Positions 25,501 through 34,764 of a stretch of 43,690 bases of DNA are shown piece after piece. The stretch comes from Bacteriovoracaceae bacterium UBA7695 (GTDB taxonomy: Bacteria > Bdellovibrionota > Bacteriovoracia > Bacteriovoracales > Bacteriovoracaceae). The translations under genes were made by a program, and so were the position numbers. The DNA lies in assembly GCA_002482685.1 (NCBI GenBank), contig DLGL01000017.1, positions 1 to 43,690 on the forward strand, in the 5' to 3' direction. Under the pieces are notes generated by a model. The model was not told where the DNA came from. It saw nothing but the letters and a program-made list of their open reading frames with translations, and ran no database searches. Numbering within the stretch: the first letter of the stretch is position 1; each line of letters begins with the position of its first letter.

Positions 25501-27108
25501 TTGAAGTCTGCCCCTCCCAAGATCGACCTTCTACCAGAGCATCTGATTGATCAAATCAAAGCTGGCGAAGTTATCGAGCGACCGGGAAATCTTATCAAAG
25601 AAATTCTTGAAAACGCCATCGACGCTGGATCAAAGCGCCTTGAGCTCACTCTTAAAAATAATGGTCTGGATTTAATTAATCTAAAAGATGATGGTCATGG
25701 GATTTCCTCTAAGGATCTACCACTTGCCTTCTCCCGCCATGCAACTTCAAAGATTTCGCGTTTTGAAGATCTCTATCAGCTTCAATCCTTTGGCTTCCGT
25801 GGTGAGGCGCTGGCCTCCATCTCTGCCATCTCGCGCCTTCAGTGCCTGACCTTTAATGAGATAGAAGAAGAGGGCTCAGAGATTCGGATTGAAGGTGGTC
25901 TGACTACATATAATGGAAAGCGTTTAAAAAATCCGGGCCAGCGGGGAACTGAAATTAATGTTCAGGACTTATTTTTTAATACACCGGTGCGTTTTAAATT
26001 TATTCAATCACAGCAAGCCGAAAAGAACTTTCTAAAAAAGATATTTTTTTCATTTATCCTTGCTCACCCTCAGGTTGAATTTGTCATTAAACTTGATGAG
26101 GAGGAGCGCGAAGTTTATCCTGCCAGAGATAATTTGCTCCAAAGATTAACGGATATCATTCCGAAGGCCAAAGATGCCATCCTACATTCTCAAAAAAACT
26201 ATGAGGACAATGAATTTGAAATATTTCTCGTCCCTGGAAACTTTCGCTCACCTGTAAAATTTCAGTATACTTACATTAATCAAAGATTTGTTTTAGATAA
26301 GCAGCTCCTCCGCGTAGTAAGAAATGCTCTACAGAGTGCTTTTGGAACAGACGAGTTTCATTTCATTGCTTTGGTAAAACTTCCGACAGATCACATTGAT
26401 GTGAATGTTCACCCTAACAAAACGATTATAAAGCTTTTTGAAACTTCTAAAATACTAAGTCTGATAACTGGTACCATTAAAGAACTTGCAGGCTCATCGA
26501 AAGGTCCCAGAATTGAAACTTCCCAACCTGCAAATCAACATCAGGGAACTTTTGGAAACTTAAATCCATCAGATGTGACTCTTAGTCAGGAAAGGCATGA
26601 GTACAACATGGAAGGATTTTTCTCTCCTCATGTGCTCCCCTTAGAAGCCCATGGTCATCTTATCTGGATGGGCAATATTTTTCTCAAGCAGAATGAGACT
26701 GGATGGGACGCCTATTCAGCGACCAGACTTTTGTCATATTACATTGAGCAAAAACTTAAAACCCCTCCAGCAGTAGTTATTCCACTTCTTGTTAGCGAAC
26801 CTTTTAAAATCTCTCATCCTGATCTTAAAACATTAAAAGTTCTTATCGATGCGGGACTTGAGCTTGAAAAGCTTTCCAGTGACACATTCGTTTTAAGGAG
26901 CATTCCAGACTGGATGAATGGTTTTCCCCTAAAAGATATTGTCGGTGCTCTCATTCGGGCCGAAAGTTTCGAAAAACTTGAATTGAATCAAAAAGAATGG
27001 GCCCAGAGCACATGGGAGGAGATGATCTCTTTCCTTGGTGTATCATTTCTTCGTGACCACAAAATCGCTTTGAATCTTAAAATTCTCCTTGAGGAAAAAC
27101 TTAAGTGA
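25501..27108 (+). CDS. mutL: DNA mismatch repair protein MutL
   Basis: Mismatch-repair ATPase linking MutS to downstream nucleases. The GHL ATPase motifs are complete: EILENAIDAGS (Mg-ATP Glu), LKDDGHGISSKDL, ATSKI, GFRGEALASISAISR, then the transducer region (YINQRFVLDKQLLR; VDVNVHPNKTIIKLFE). At 535 residues it is on the short side. The C-terminal dimerisation domain (from about 375) does not show the metal-binding endonuclease motif DQHAxxE; the corresponding stretch reads GWDAYSATRLLSYYIE. So it probably lacks nicking activity. TTG start with AAGG seven bases upstream, one base after the cyclase stop. Overlaps miaA by GTGA, the common mutL-miaA arrangement. Confidence 0.94.
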   Translation: MKSAPPKIDLLPEHLIDQIKAGEVIERPGNLIKEILENAIDAGSKRLELTLKNNGLDLINLKDDGHGISSKDLPLAFSRHATSKISRFEDLYQLQSFGFRGEALASISAISRLQCLTFNEIEEEGSEIRIEGGLTTYNGKRLKNPGQRGTEINVQDLFFNTPVRFKFIQSQQAEKNFLKKIFFSFILAHPQVEFVIKLDEEEREVYPARDNLLQRLTDIIPKAKDAILHSQKNYEDNEFEIFLVPGNFRSPVKFQYTYINQRFVLDKQLLRVVRNALQSAFGTDEFHFIALVKLPTDHIDVNVHPNKTIIKLFETSKILSLITGTIKELAGSSKGPRIETSQPANQHQGTFGNLNPSDVTLSQERHEYNMEGFFSPHVLPLEAHGHLIWMGNIFLKQNETGWDAYSATRLLSYYIEQKLKTPPAVVIPLLVSEPFKISHPDLKTLKVLIDAGLELEKLSSDTFVLRSIPDWMNGFPLKDIVGALIRAESFEKLELNQKEWAQSTWEEMISFLGVSFLRDHKIALNLKILLEEKLK

Positions 27109-28055
27109 AAGTTGTCATCGTCTCAGGCGCCACAGCTACAGGCAAAACCGACATGAGTATAGATCTGGCCAGAAGTTTTGGCGGGGAGATTGTGAACTTT
27201 GACTCTTTATTACTCTATAAAGAAATTACTATTGGTACAGCGAAACCCACGCTGGAAGAACAAGGTGAAATTCCGCACCATATGATAGATGTTTCCAGTA
27301 TTTCAACGCCTATGAACGCCGCTGATTATGCCCGCCAGGCGCTCCCACTTATCCAACAACGACTCATGGATAAAAAGATGGTTTATCTGGTCGGTGGGAG
27401 CGGGTTTTATCTTCAAGCCCTTATCCAGGGAATGTATGACTCTCCCACCCTGCCAGGTGATATTTTCGAGCGTTCAGAGAAACTCTACAGAGAAAAAGGC
27501 ATTTCTCCATTTTTGGATATTTTAAAAAAAGAAGACCAAGCAACCTACCTGCGGTATCACGAAAATGATCATTATAGAATCCGAAGAGCGGTTGAGCATT
27601 TTTGGAATACAGGTATTCCACTCTCACTTGAAAGAGCAAAAAAGGATAAAGAGAATGCAACCAGAGCTGAAGGAAATATCCATGGTTGGGAAACTCTGCA
27701 TGTCCACCTGGATATTCCCCGGGAAGAGCATTTTGAAATCATCCAGAAAAGAACGGATAGAATGATAAATTCCGGTCTGGTTGAAGAGGTTAAATCTCTC
27801 CTCTCACAAGGTTTTACGGGCCAGGAGAAACCTCTTCAAAGCATTGGCTACAAAGAAGTCATCTCACTTTTATCTGGTGAGATTAATAATCTTCATGAAT
27901 GTCGTGAAAGAATTAATATCTCGACCAGGCAATTAGCAAAGTCTCAGCGAACATGGTTTAACCGCATCCCTCATAAACACAGTTTTCACCCCGTTAAAAA
28001 TTTAGGCGAAGTCCGCTCACTCGTCAGTTATTTCAACAACTTAAAAGCTCAATAA
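27105..28055 (+). CDS. miaA: tRNA dimethylallyltransferase MiaA
   Basis: Adds the dimethylallyl group to N6 of A37 in tRNAs reading UNN codons. 316 residues with P-loop SGATATGKTDMSIDLA, NFDSLLLYKEITIGTAKP (the DSxxxYxxxxxGTAKP family signature), HHMIDV, YLVGGSGFYLQALIQGM, and QSIGYKEVISLLSGE near the C-terminus. GTG start overlapping the mutL stop by 4 bp. Length is normal. Confidence 0.96.
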   Translation: MKVVIVSGATATGKTDMSIDLARSFGGEIVNFDSLLLYKEITIGTAKPTLEEQGEIPHHMIDVSSISTPMNAADYARQALPLIQQRLMDKKMVYLVGGSGFYLQALIQGMYDSPTLPGDIFERSEKLYREKGISPFLDILKKEDQATYLRYHENDHYRIRRAVEHFWNTGIPLSLERAKKDKENATRAEGNIHGWETLHVHLDIPREEHFEIIQKRTDRMINSGLVEEVKSLLSQGFTGQEKPLQSIGYKEVISLLSGEINNLHECRERINISTRQLAKSQRTWFNRIPHKHSFHPVKNLGEVRSLVSYFNNLKAQ

Positions 28056-28082
28056 ATTCCTGATATTTCCGATAAGATAACG

Positions 28083-30236
28083 ATGATTTACGCACGACTT
28101 TTTCTACTTTTAACAAGTCTCAGTACTGGTCTATGGGCCAGTTCCGGAACTATTACTGAAACTGTAGATCAGTTGACCGACATATTATCCACCCCGCCTT
28201 TTCAAACGACTAAAGAAGCAACCAGTGCACTCGCAAGTCTGGAAAGAAAAAATGTTCTCAACAGTTGCGAAGTCGATATCAAAACGCATCCATCATGCCA
28301 GGGTTTTGCTGATTCACTTCTTCCTAAGGATTATAAAAAGAAAGGCTGGAAAACGCTTCTAGAGTTGAAGTATCGTTCTTTGGAATCTCATAAACCGACT
28401 TCAGTCGGAGTAGCACGCTATTGGACTGAACTTATTTCAAACTATCGGGAGCGGGTTGAACCGCCCGTGAGTTCACCAATCATCTCGGCACCCGATGACT
28501 CTAATGGGAGTGAACCCGAATTGGTCAGTGAAGAACAGCTTGAGAAAGAAGTTGCAAAGATTAGAAGCTGGTATGCAAGAGGGCGCGTGCAACTAGACCC
28601 TTTTGAAGTAAGAAGTGCTTTAATCATTGAGCAATTGCAAAAAGAAAACCACTACAAAAATCTCAATACACTTACTCAAAAAAACGAAGCAATGTTTAAA
28701 CAGATTGCTCATTACACAAAAAACATGAGTAACGAAGAGTATTTGAAATTTGTTACGACGATGGCCGGAGCTGTTGAATACAACACTGAGAGGTCAAAAT
28801 TCAAACAATCATCTGAAGCGGCCAAAGGCATCGCGTCCACTTTTGAACTCGTTACAAAAACTAAAAATGGTATTTGTGGTGATATCCATGCCATGGCGGC
28901 GAAACTTGGCGAGGCCAGAGGATGGGAAGCAGTCACTGTGGGATACGCACTGGCAGGATCTCAACATGTAGTGACTGTTATGACCAATCCAAAAGATCCC
29001 GAAAAAATGATGTTGGTGAATTATAATACTTATGAGCTGACAGATATGGATAAGGGGAATTGGATAAATCCAACTCCAACAACTGACATGAAAGAGATTG
29101 GGATGCAGTTGAGGATTTTTAAAAATGATAACACTGCTGATCCGATGGGGAAAATGCAACAAATTGCCACTATTCCTACCGCTCTCGGAAGCTTTATGAA
29201 TGAGCTCTTTAAACGAGAAAGTCATATTACAAAGGCTATGCCTGCCAATAATAATTTTAATGTAAAAAAACTCGTTTCCGAAAGTCCCGATCGCCACGAA
29301 GTAAATGTCAGCGAAGATGGAAACAAAATCACTGACAGACTTGCGGGAGATGGAATCGTTGTTTACGAAGGTCAAACAGATGGGAGCAGTATTTACGGAG
29401 TGGCCGTAAGTCGTGATGTCTATGAGAATATTTACGTATGGGATGACAAAGAAAAAAGATGTGTTCTATCAAAAAATAAATATTTTGCTGCGGGAGTTGC
29501 TGGTTCAATGGTTGTAAGCGACGGCCCTCTTGGAAATAATCAGTTTTACGTCTACCTGAATATGAAAGGTGGAAAGATTTATCATGTTTACCAATCCGAT
29601 TATTTCCAATTTAAGGGGGTCATTGGTTATGAGATGGAAGGCTTTGTTGCACCCGGAGGAGATGGTGCAGCTGTAGATGTGAACTTCACGACTCTTATGG
29701 GCGTTGTTGCGGACTTTAATAAAAATGGTACTAAAATCCACACGGCCTTAACTTATGAAAGTAATGCCGCTTTCAGAGATCAGACTCTCTGGACTGATAT
29801 GAGTAAAATACCTTCCAACATAAATCCCATGAGTTTTAATGCTGTATCCATGGATGCTAACATTTCTCAAAAGATAAATAATAAGATGACCATTGTTTCG
29901 AATAACAACTTTACTCTAACCCGGGTTGGAGCAAGAGTTCTTTTCTCTACAGGAGTTATCACCGGAAATACAAGTGTTATGGCCTCTTACGAGGGCGGAG
30001 TTAAGCCATTCAACATAGGTAACACTTTGCAGACCATGAATCTGCTTAGGAATGTAAACAACACTGACGGTCTTAAGCTCTCTCTTACTCAGAAGTTTAG
30101 TAATCCAAGACGCTCTTTTTCGGGATCATTTTCCGCCTACGGTGGGATAAGTACAGGGACAGAACGAATCATGCCTTCGGCAGGAACAACTCTAAAAATT
30201 AATTTAGGTAATAAAAAGAGGCGCCCTAACCCTTAG
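28083..30236 (+). CDS. Secreted transglutaminase-like protein with C-terminal beta-rich domain
   Basis: 717 residues. Signal peptide (MIYARLFLLLTSLSTGLWA), a proline/Glu-rich region (about 125-155), a helical part, then a transglutaminase-like core: KNGICGDIHAMAAKLGEARG with Cys265, SQHVVTVM with His295, and LVNYNTY with Asn313 as a candidate third residue. That gives a Cys-His-Asn/Asp arrangement typical of transglutaminase-fold cysteine proteases or amide-bond enzymes. The last 350 residues are made of alternating, Gly/Ser/Asn-rich strands (FSTGVITGNTSVMASYEGG; RSFSGSFSAYGGIST) that look like an outer-membrane barrel or surface beta domain, but the last residue is not aromatic. Substrate unknown; self-cleavage, crosslinking or prey-protein attack are possible. 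It begins 27 bp after miaA. Its stop lies inside a terminator hairpin. Confidence 0.72.
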   Translation: MIYARLFLLLTSLSTGLWASSGTITETVDQLTDILSTPPFQTTKEATSALASLERKNVLNSCEVDIKTHPSCQGFADSLLPKDYKKKGWKTLLELKYRSLESHKPTSVGVARYWTELISNYRERVEPPVSSPIISAPDDSNGSEPELVSEEQLEKEVAKIRSWYARGRVQLDPFEVRSALIIEQLQKENHYKNLNTLTQKNEAMFKQIAHYTKNMSNEEYLKFVTTMAGAVEYNTERSKFKQSSEAAKGIASTFELVTKTKNGICGDIHAMAAKLGEARGWEAVTVGYALAGSQHVVTVMTNPKDPEKMMLVNYNTYELTDMDKGNWINPTPTTDMKEIGMQLRIFKNDNTADPMGKMQQIATIPTALGSFMNELFKRESHITKAMPANNNFNVKKLVSESPDRHEVNVSEDGNKITDRLAGDGIVVYEGQTDGSSIYGVAVSRDVYENIYVWDDKEKRCVLSKNKYFAAGVAGSMVVSDGPLGNNQFYVYLNMKGGKIYHVYQSDYFQFKGVIGYEMEGFVAPGGDGAAVDVNFTTLMGVVADFNKNGTKIHTALTYESNAAFRDQTLWTDMSKIPSNINPMSFNAVSMDANISQKINNKMTIVSNNNFTLTRVGARVLFSTGVITGNTSVMASYEGGVKPFNIGNTLQTMNLLRNVNNTDGLKLSLTQKFSNPRRSFSGSFSAYGGISTGTERIMPSAGTTLKINLGNKKRRPNP

Positions 30237-30247
30237 AGCAGGGCGCC
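30220..30247 (-). terminator. Terminator shared by convergent genes, inside the 3' coding end of the transglutaminase-like gene
   Basis: Eight-base-pair GC-rich stem GGCGCCCT/AGGGCGCC around a 12-nt loop that contains the TAG stop of the plus-strand gene. Read on the minus strand it is followed by CTCTTTTTATT, a classical U-tract, so it ends the cytochrome c peroxidase transcript (stop at 30258); it may also act on the plus strand. Confidence 0.85.
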
Positions 30248-30257
30248 AGCTATGATA

Positions 30258-31289
30258 TTAAGGATCAGGAGTAATAGAGAAATTTGGAGTTGCAGGTAAA
30301 ACTGGCATCGTCTGTTTAGGAAATTCTCCTGTTAGAGAGTTCAAAAAAGCCACTATGTCTGCAACCTGAGCATCATTTAAGTCAGCATCCAGTTGAGTCT
30401 TAGCCATCACTCTGACAGCTTCATCGAGAGTCTTAACTTTACCGTTGTGAAAGTAAGGCGCAGTAATGGCTACGTTTCGCCAAGTAGGGACACGCCAGAC
30501 GTTTTTATCTTCATCTTTTTTAGTTACTTCATAGCGACCTTTATCGGCAAGGATGTCATACATTTTATCATATTTTGATCCCGGGATTTGTGGGAAAGGC
30601 TGAAAATTTCCTTCACCCATTTTAAACCCTTCTCCTGCAAAGATTTCTCCTGCGTGACAAGAAGTACACCCTATCTCCTGAACCAGTTTCCAGCCTCTGA
30701 TCTGTTGAGGATTAAGGGCCTTCTTATTTCCCTTCATATATTTATCAAAGGGAGCGTTAGGAGTAACCAGAGTCCTCTCATACGTGGCAAGAGCGCGTGT
30801 TAAATTTAATGTCGTAACAGGATTTTTTTCTTTGGGAAAAGCTTTCTTAAATGCAGCGATGTAGCCAGGAATTTGGCGGACCCTTTCTATCACTAAATCA
30901 TGAGAGGTCATTCCCATTTCCACTGAATTTGTTACTGGACCTTTTGCCTGCTCTTCTAAAGATGCGGCACGACCATCCCAAAACTGCACAGTATAAAAAG
31001 CTGAATTCCAGACAGTCGGTGACCCTCTTCCACCACGCTGACCGTGGATGCCTGCACCTACCGGACGGCCATCGCCTCCGTGAAACATTACGTTATGACA
31101 ACTATTGCAAGAGATGGTTCCATCCATTGATAAACGCGGATCAAAAAAAAGCATTTTCCCAAGCTCTATTTTTTGAGTAGACATAGGATTGTCCGCCGGG
31201 ACAGGAACTTTGTCTGGTAAAGGTTTTGTTGCCCACACATTCAAACTCGCAAATGTGGCAATAACCATCAGGATTTTTCTTAGATGCAT
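30258..31289 (-). CDS. Di-haem cytochrome c peroxidase family protein (CCP/MauG)
   Basis: Periplasmic di-haem enzyme that reduces hydrogen peroxide with electrons from small cytochromes, or a MauG-like oxidase. 343 residues: signal peptide (RKILMVIATFASLNVWA), first haem site CNSCH (61-65) followed by FHGGDGRPVGAG, RGSPTVWNSAF and FWDGRA, second haem site CTSCH (208-212), then WRVPTWRNVAITAPYFHNG with the distal-type Met/His region. The ATG at 31289 has a perfect GGAGG five bases upstream. Only 21 bp separate it from the divergent start of the next gene. Confidence 0.92.
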   Translation of the reverse strand: MHLRKILMVIATFASLNVWATKPLPDKVPVPADNPMSTQKIELGKMLFFDPRLSMDGTISCNSCHNVMFHGGDGRPVGAGIHGQRGGRGSPTVWNSAFYTVQFWDGRAASLEEQAKGPVTNSVEMGMTSHDLVIERVRQIPGYIAAFKKAFPKEKNPVTTLNLTRALATYERTLVTPNAPFDKYMKGNKKALNPQQIRGWKLVQEIGCTSCHAGEIFAGEGFKMGEGNFQPFPQIPGSKYDKMYDILADKGRYEVTKKDEDKNVWRVPTWRNVAITAPYFHNGKVKTLDEAVRVMAKTQLDADLNDAQVADIVAFLNSLTGEFPKQTMPVLPATPNFSITPDP

Positions 31290-31310
31290 TTGGCCTCCGG
31301 GTCAGTTAAA

Positions 31311-32192
31311 ATGAAATTATATATGATACAGCCCCATGATAAACTAAAAGTTATAGTAATCTCAGATGGTACCGGAGAAACAGCGTCGGCCATTACTCGC
31401 GCGGCTATGGCCCAATTCCAGGACAAAGAGATATTTTTCACCCGCTACAAAAATATCCGTACCAGAGAACAGATCAATGCGATTTTTCAGGAAGCGGCTA
31501 TTCATCACGACATTGTAGTCTACACCATTGTTTCTGTAGAACTAAGGGCCTACATCGCAGATCTTTCCAAGCGTGATCACGTCCGCTCTGTTGACGTTAT
31601 GGGCCCACTACTGAGTGCTTTTTCTAATTTTTTTGAATCCGAGCCAAATTATCAGCCTGGTATCTTACACGCTGTGAACGATCAGTACTTCAAGCGAGTG
31701 GCCGCAATAGAATTTACGTTGAATCATGATGATGGAAGAAATATTAATTCTCTGGACGAAGCGGATGTCGTACTAGTGGGCATCTCTCGTACCTCAAAAA
31801 CTCCTCTTTCTATGTATCTTTCACTAGAAGGCATAAAAGTCGTTAATGTTCCAATTGTTATGGGTGTCGAAGTTCCTGAGAAACTTTTTCAGATTGATCA
31901 ACGAAAAATATTTGGACTGACTATTGATTCAGATGCTCTTTTCCAAATCAGAAAGAATCGTCTCTCACGCCTGGGATTGGCCAAAGATGAAGGTGATTAC
32001 GCAGATGTTGCTAAGGTGACAGAAGAAATTGAATGGGCAAATCGAATTTTTGCGGAAAACAAAAGATGGCCAATTTTCAATGTAACAGGAAAAGCACTTG
32101 AAGAGACAGCTGCTGAAATTATGAAGCTGTTGACAATGAGAAAAGTAAACCGATTCAAACAATCTAAGCGGTTTGATGAACCAAAAGAGTAA
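31311..32192 (+). CDS. Bifunctional PEP synthase/PPDK regulatory protein (kinase and phosphorylase)
   Basis: DUF299/PDRP-family enzyme that switches PEP synthase or pyruvate phosphate dikinase off by ADP-dependent threonine phosphorylation and on by Pi-dependent removal. About 293 residues. Evidence: KVIVISDGTGETASAITRA at the N-terminus; DVMGPLLSAF; LDEADVVLVGISRTSKTPLS with the nucleotide loop; KVVNVPIVMGVEVPEKLF; GLTIDSDALFQIRKNRL; and a C-terminal IFNVTGKALEETAAEI. Start is uncertain: ATG at 31311 or 31323, neither with a strong ribosome site; the longest frame (31284) would run into the cytochrome gene. Its stop is 2 bp from that of the convergent kinase. Controls carbon flow between pyruvate and PEP. 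Confidence 0.92.
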   Translation: MKLYMIQPHDKLKVIVISDGTGETASAITRAAMAQFQDKEIFFTRYKNIRTREQINAIFQEAAIHHDIVVYTIVSVELRAYIADLSKRDHVRSVDVMGPLLSAFSNFFESEPNYQPGILHAVNDQYFKRVAAIEFTLNHDDGRNINSLDEADVVLVGISRTSKTPLSMYLSLEGIKVVNVPIVMGVEVPEKLFQIDQRKIFGLTIDSDALFQIRKNRLSRLGLAKDEGDYADVAKVTEEIEWANRIFAENKRWPIFNVTGKALEETAAEIMKLLTMRKVNRFKQSKRFDEPKE

Positions 32193-32194
32193 GT

Positions 32195-34144
32195 CTACTC
32201 AAGAAAATGTTTTTTATTTTCTTCAATCTGGAATTCAACTTTCTTTTCAGTACCTAGAATAGGGTTAACAATCCTTGCCTGATAACTTCCTTCCGGAACA
32301 GCTACGTCTTTGAATGGCAAATCTCTCTCTACAATAGAACCACTCTCTTCATAAATAATCTTGGAACCAGCAGTGTAGTTCAGAGAAGTTGTAAGAAGTC
32401 CCGTCCGGGCCCGCTCCATCTCCGGAACTTCAATTACGGATGAAGTATTATCTTTGGTTAAAGTCAGTGTATGTGAAAAAGGTAAATAACCTGCTCGTTT
32501 AACCAGAAGATTTGCTTCTTTGTCGAGCGGGACTTTAATTGATCCAACGTAATTCACTTTCTGCCCATCAAGATAGACTTCCATTGATACATCAACGCCT
32601 TTAAGCAGAATCTTTCCAAACTGCTCTACAGGAGCAACAGGCTTGTTGCTTTTGTGATTTCTATTCGTTGTCGGTACAGACGAAACTGAGCGAGAAGTTT
32701 CAGATCCATGGATAGTCTTGTAAAGATTAAATCCAGTCAATCCTTCCACCATGTCAGGTTGCAGATAAGCAACAGCTGCAAGGGAGGCTGCAATAATGAT
32801 AATAAAAATAGATTTATTAGACGAGGACTCGCTCTCGGCTGCTTCGATTTCTTTTTTTGTAACAACCCGGCTCGCACTTGTACGGTTTGGCGACTTATGA
32901 AGACCACTTGTACTTGTCGTTTTTGAAGCACTCTTTGCATTAGCCGCTTTAAGAGCGCTGGTGCGAATCTGCCTGCGGGTGTTAGTTTTATCTTCGCTTG
33001 TTTCAATTTCAATTCCGTTCAGATCATTGGAATCAACTGAAAGCTCGAATTCACGGACTTTCAAGCGCTCTTGTGTAGAAGGAGCGTCTTTTTCTTTCTT
33101 GGCCCCTTTGCCAGTACTGCCATTTTTCTCTTCGTTTTTCATTTCCTCAATGTACTTGGCAGTATCGAGTTTTCCATAATCAACGAATTTTATGCGGTCA
33201 GATTCAATCTCTTTTTTAAAGAGATCTTCAGCAAAAGTATTCAAATCAGAAGCGTTAAAGTCTGGATACTGCGAATAAAGGAATCGAACCAGGGCACGGT
33301 TCAACTGATCCAGATTATCATAACGGTGAGTACGGTCTTTCGAAAGTGCTTTCATCACAATAGCGTCCAGTTCTTTAGGAACTGATGGATTGATGGATGA
33401 TGGTGGAACAATCTTACAGGCCTGAATCTGTTTCAGTACTGCCAGATCATTTGGTGCCTGAAAAAGTTTACGAGAACAAAGAAGCTCCCATAAAGTAATC
33501 CCTACTGCGAATTCATCATAACGGGCATCCAGTTCCAACCCGTCCAGGTATTCTGGAGCAAGATAAGAGAGCTTCCCTTTAATGGTTCCAGCTTGAGTCT
33601 GCTCAGAATTGGTGTTGGCCTTGGCAATACCAAAGTCAATAACCTTAATCGCACCATCATAAGTGAGCATGATGTTGTGAGGAGAGATATCACGGTGAAC
33701 GATATTATAAGGTTTACCGGTTAATTTATCTGTAAATGTATGAGCATAGTGAAGACCCAGACAAACCTGGGAAACGATGTAACAAGAAATCTCAACTGGG
33801 AAGACGACCTTCTTCTCTTTGAGACGATCAAGATATTGTTTTAAGTTTGCACCATGGATGTACTCCATAGCGGTATAGAGCTGACCATTGGTTTTACCAT
33901 AATCATAAACCTGCATGATGTTCGGGTGGAGCATACTAAATGTAATATTAAGCTCATCTTGGAACATGCGAACGAAAGCTTCATCATTTGAAAATTGAGG
34001 TTGAACCATCTTGATGGCAACTACTTTATTAGCTTGCTCACCGAGATAGCGCGCGCGACAGATCTTGGCCATTCCCCCGTCTACCAGGTGATCCAGGATC
34101 AAATACTTTCCGAATCGTTCAAATTTTTTCTTGTCTTCGCTCAT
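32195..34144 (-). CDS. Membrane Ser/Thr protein kinase with C-terminal PEGA domain
   Basis: Hanks-type kinase of 649 residues. Cytoplasmic kinase domain about 12-290: glycine loop LVDGGMAKICRAR, Lys45 in VVAIKM, catalytic HRDISPHN (150-157), DFG at 170-172, GTIKGKLSYLAPE activation segment, RYDEFAVGITLWELL. Then a long charged, Ser/Thr-rich linker, one membrane helix (about 446-461, IFIIIIAASLAAVAYL), and a periplasmic part containing a PEGA domain (about 520-580: GVDVSMEVYLDGQKVNYVGS; LLVKRAGYLPFSHTLTL). The catalytic set is complete. GAGG before the ATG supports the start. Likely substrates include ligands of the FHA proteins in this window (inference only). Confidence 0.93.
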   Translation of the reverse strand: MSEDKKKFERFGKYLILDHLVDGGMAKICRARYLGEQANKVVAIKMVQPQFSNDEAFVRMFQDELNITFSMLHPNIMQVYDYGKTNGQLYTAMEYIHGANLKQYLDRLKEKKVVFPVEISCYIVSQVCLGLHYAHTFTDKLTGKPYNIVHRDISPHNIMLTYDGAIKVIDFGIAKANTNSEQTQAGTIKGKLSYLAPEYLDGLELDARYDEFAVGITLWELLCSRKLFQAPNDLAVLKQIQACKIVPPSSINPSVPKELDAIVMKALSKDRTHRYDNLDQLNRALVRFLYSQYPDFNASDLNTFAEDLFKKEIESDRIKFVDYGKLDTAKYIEEMKNEEKNGSTGKGAKKEKDAPSTQERLKVREFELSVDSNDLNGIEIETSEDKTNTRRQIRTSALKAANAKSASKTTSTSGLHKSPNRTSASRVVTKKEIEAAESESSSNKSIFIIIIAASLAAVAYLQPDMVEGLTGFNLYKTIHGSETSRSVSSVPTTNRNHKSNKPVAPVEQFGKILLKGVDVSMEVYLDGQKVNYVGSIKVPLDKEANLLVKRAGYLPFSHTLTLTKDNTSSVIEVPEMERARTGLLTTSLNYTAGSKIIYEESGSIVERDLPFKDVAVPEGSYQARIVNPILGTEKKVEFQIEENKKHFLE

Positions 34145-34233
34145 ATTGCCTCAAGTACCTATCGGTCCCTGTTCGTATTTCTTAAGCGAAATGAACAAAT
34201 TCTGGTGAAATAATCAGTAACTGGCTCAAACTA

Positions 34234-34764
34234 CTAAAGGTTCAATTCTAAGTGCTGAAAACTTGGAAAGTTTATGGCAATACCCGAACTGCTTAGTCTG
34301 GATGGAGAGCGTTTGCAATACCCCATAACTTTATAGTTTAGCAGTCGCCATTCTCCCGCAGATGGATGGGTCTTCAAGTAGGCCGCAAAGTTATTTAAAA
34401 CCACATCGTCATACCCATTTAGTTTCATTTGTTCACGGAAATTGACGTGGGAGATTTTGGCCGGATCCGCACTGTAAGCTACCGTCACCAAAAGTTTTTC
34501 ACACTTCGAGAAAAATTCCTTCTCACTGGGAGAAAACCATTTAGCAAATTTAGAAGTTGAATCTGCTTTCCAAAATAGAGCATCAAAATAAAGAGTCATT
34601 CCGTAATACCAGCTCATTCTTTTAAACTTCAAGGTATCATCCCAGGACTCCTTCTGATAAATCCCCCCTCTAAGAGAGACCTTGCCAGTAGTGGTCTGGT
34701 TATAACTCTTATAACTGGCGCAGCCAGCGGCAATGAGTACTATCAGCATAAAGAAAGCTTTCAT
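34234..34764 (-). CDS. Predicted lipoprotein, 176 residues
   Basis: Unrecognised family. Signal peptide with lipobox (MKAFFMLIVLIAAGC, Cys15), so probably lipid-anchored. The mature part is rich in aromatic residues (RMSWYYGMTLYFDALFWK; AKWFSPSEKEFFSKCEKL) and has two further cysteines (SKCEKL, MGYCKR). Overlaps the alpha/beta hydrolase by ATGA, so it is the last gene of a three-gene operon with the GYF-PilZ protein. No terminator is evident in the 89 bp that separate it from the kinase start. Confidence 0.72.
   Translation of the reverse strand: MKAFFMLIVLIAAGCASYKSYNQTTTGKVSLRGGIYQKESWDDTLKFKRMSWYYGMTLYFDALFWKADSTSKFAKWFSPSEKEFFSKCEKLLVTVAYSADPAKISHVNFREQMKLNGYDDVVLNNFAAYLKTHPSAGEWRLLNYKVMGYCKRSPSRLSSSGIAINFPSFQHLELNL

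Noticed and set aside
28809..29375. 188-codon minus-strand frame inside the transglutaminase-like gene
   Set aside because: Lies entirely opposite a well-supported gene; composition (Ile/His/Phe-rich) is typical of an antisense shadow.
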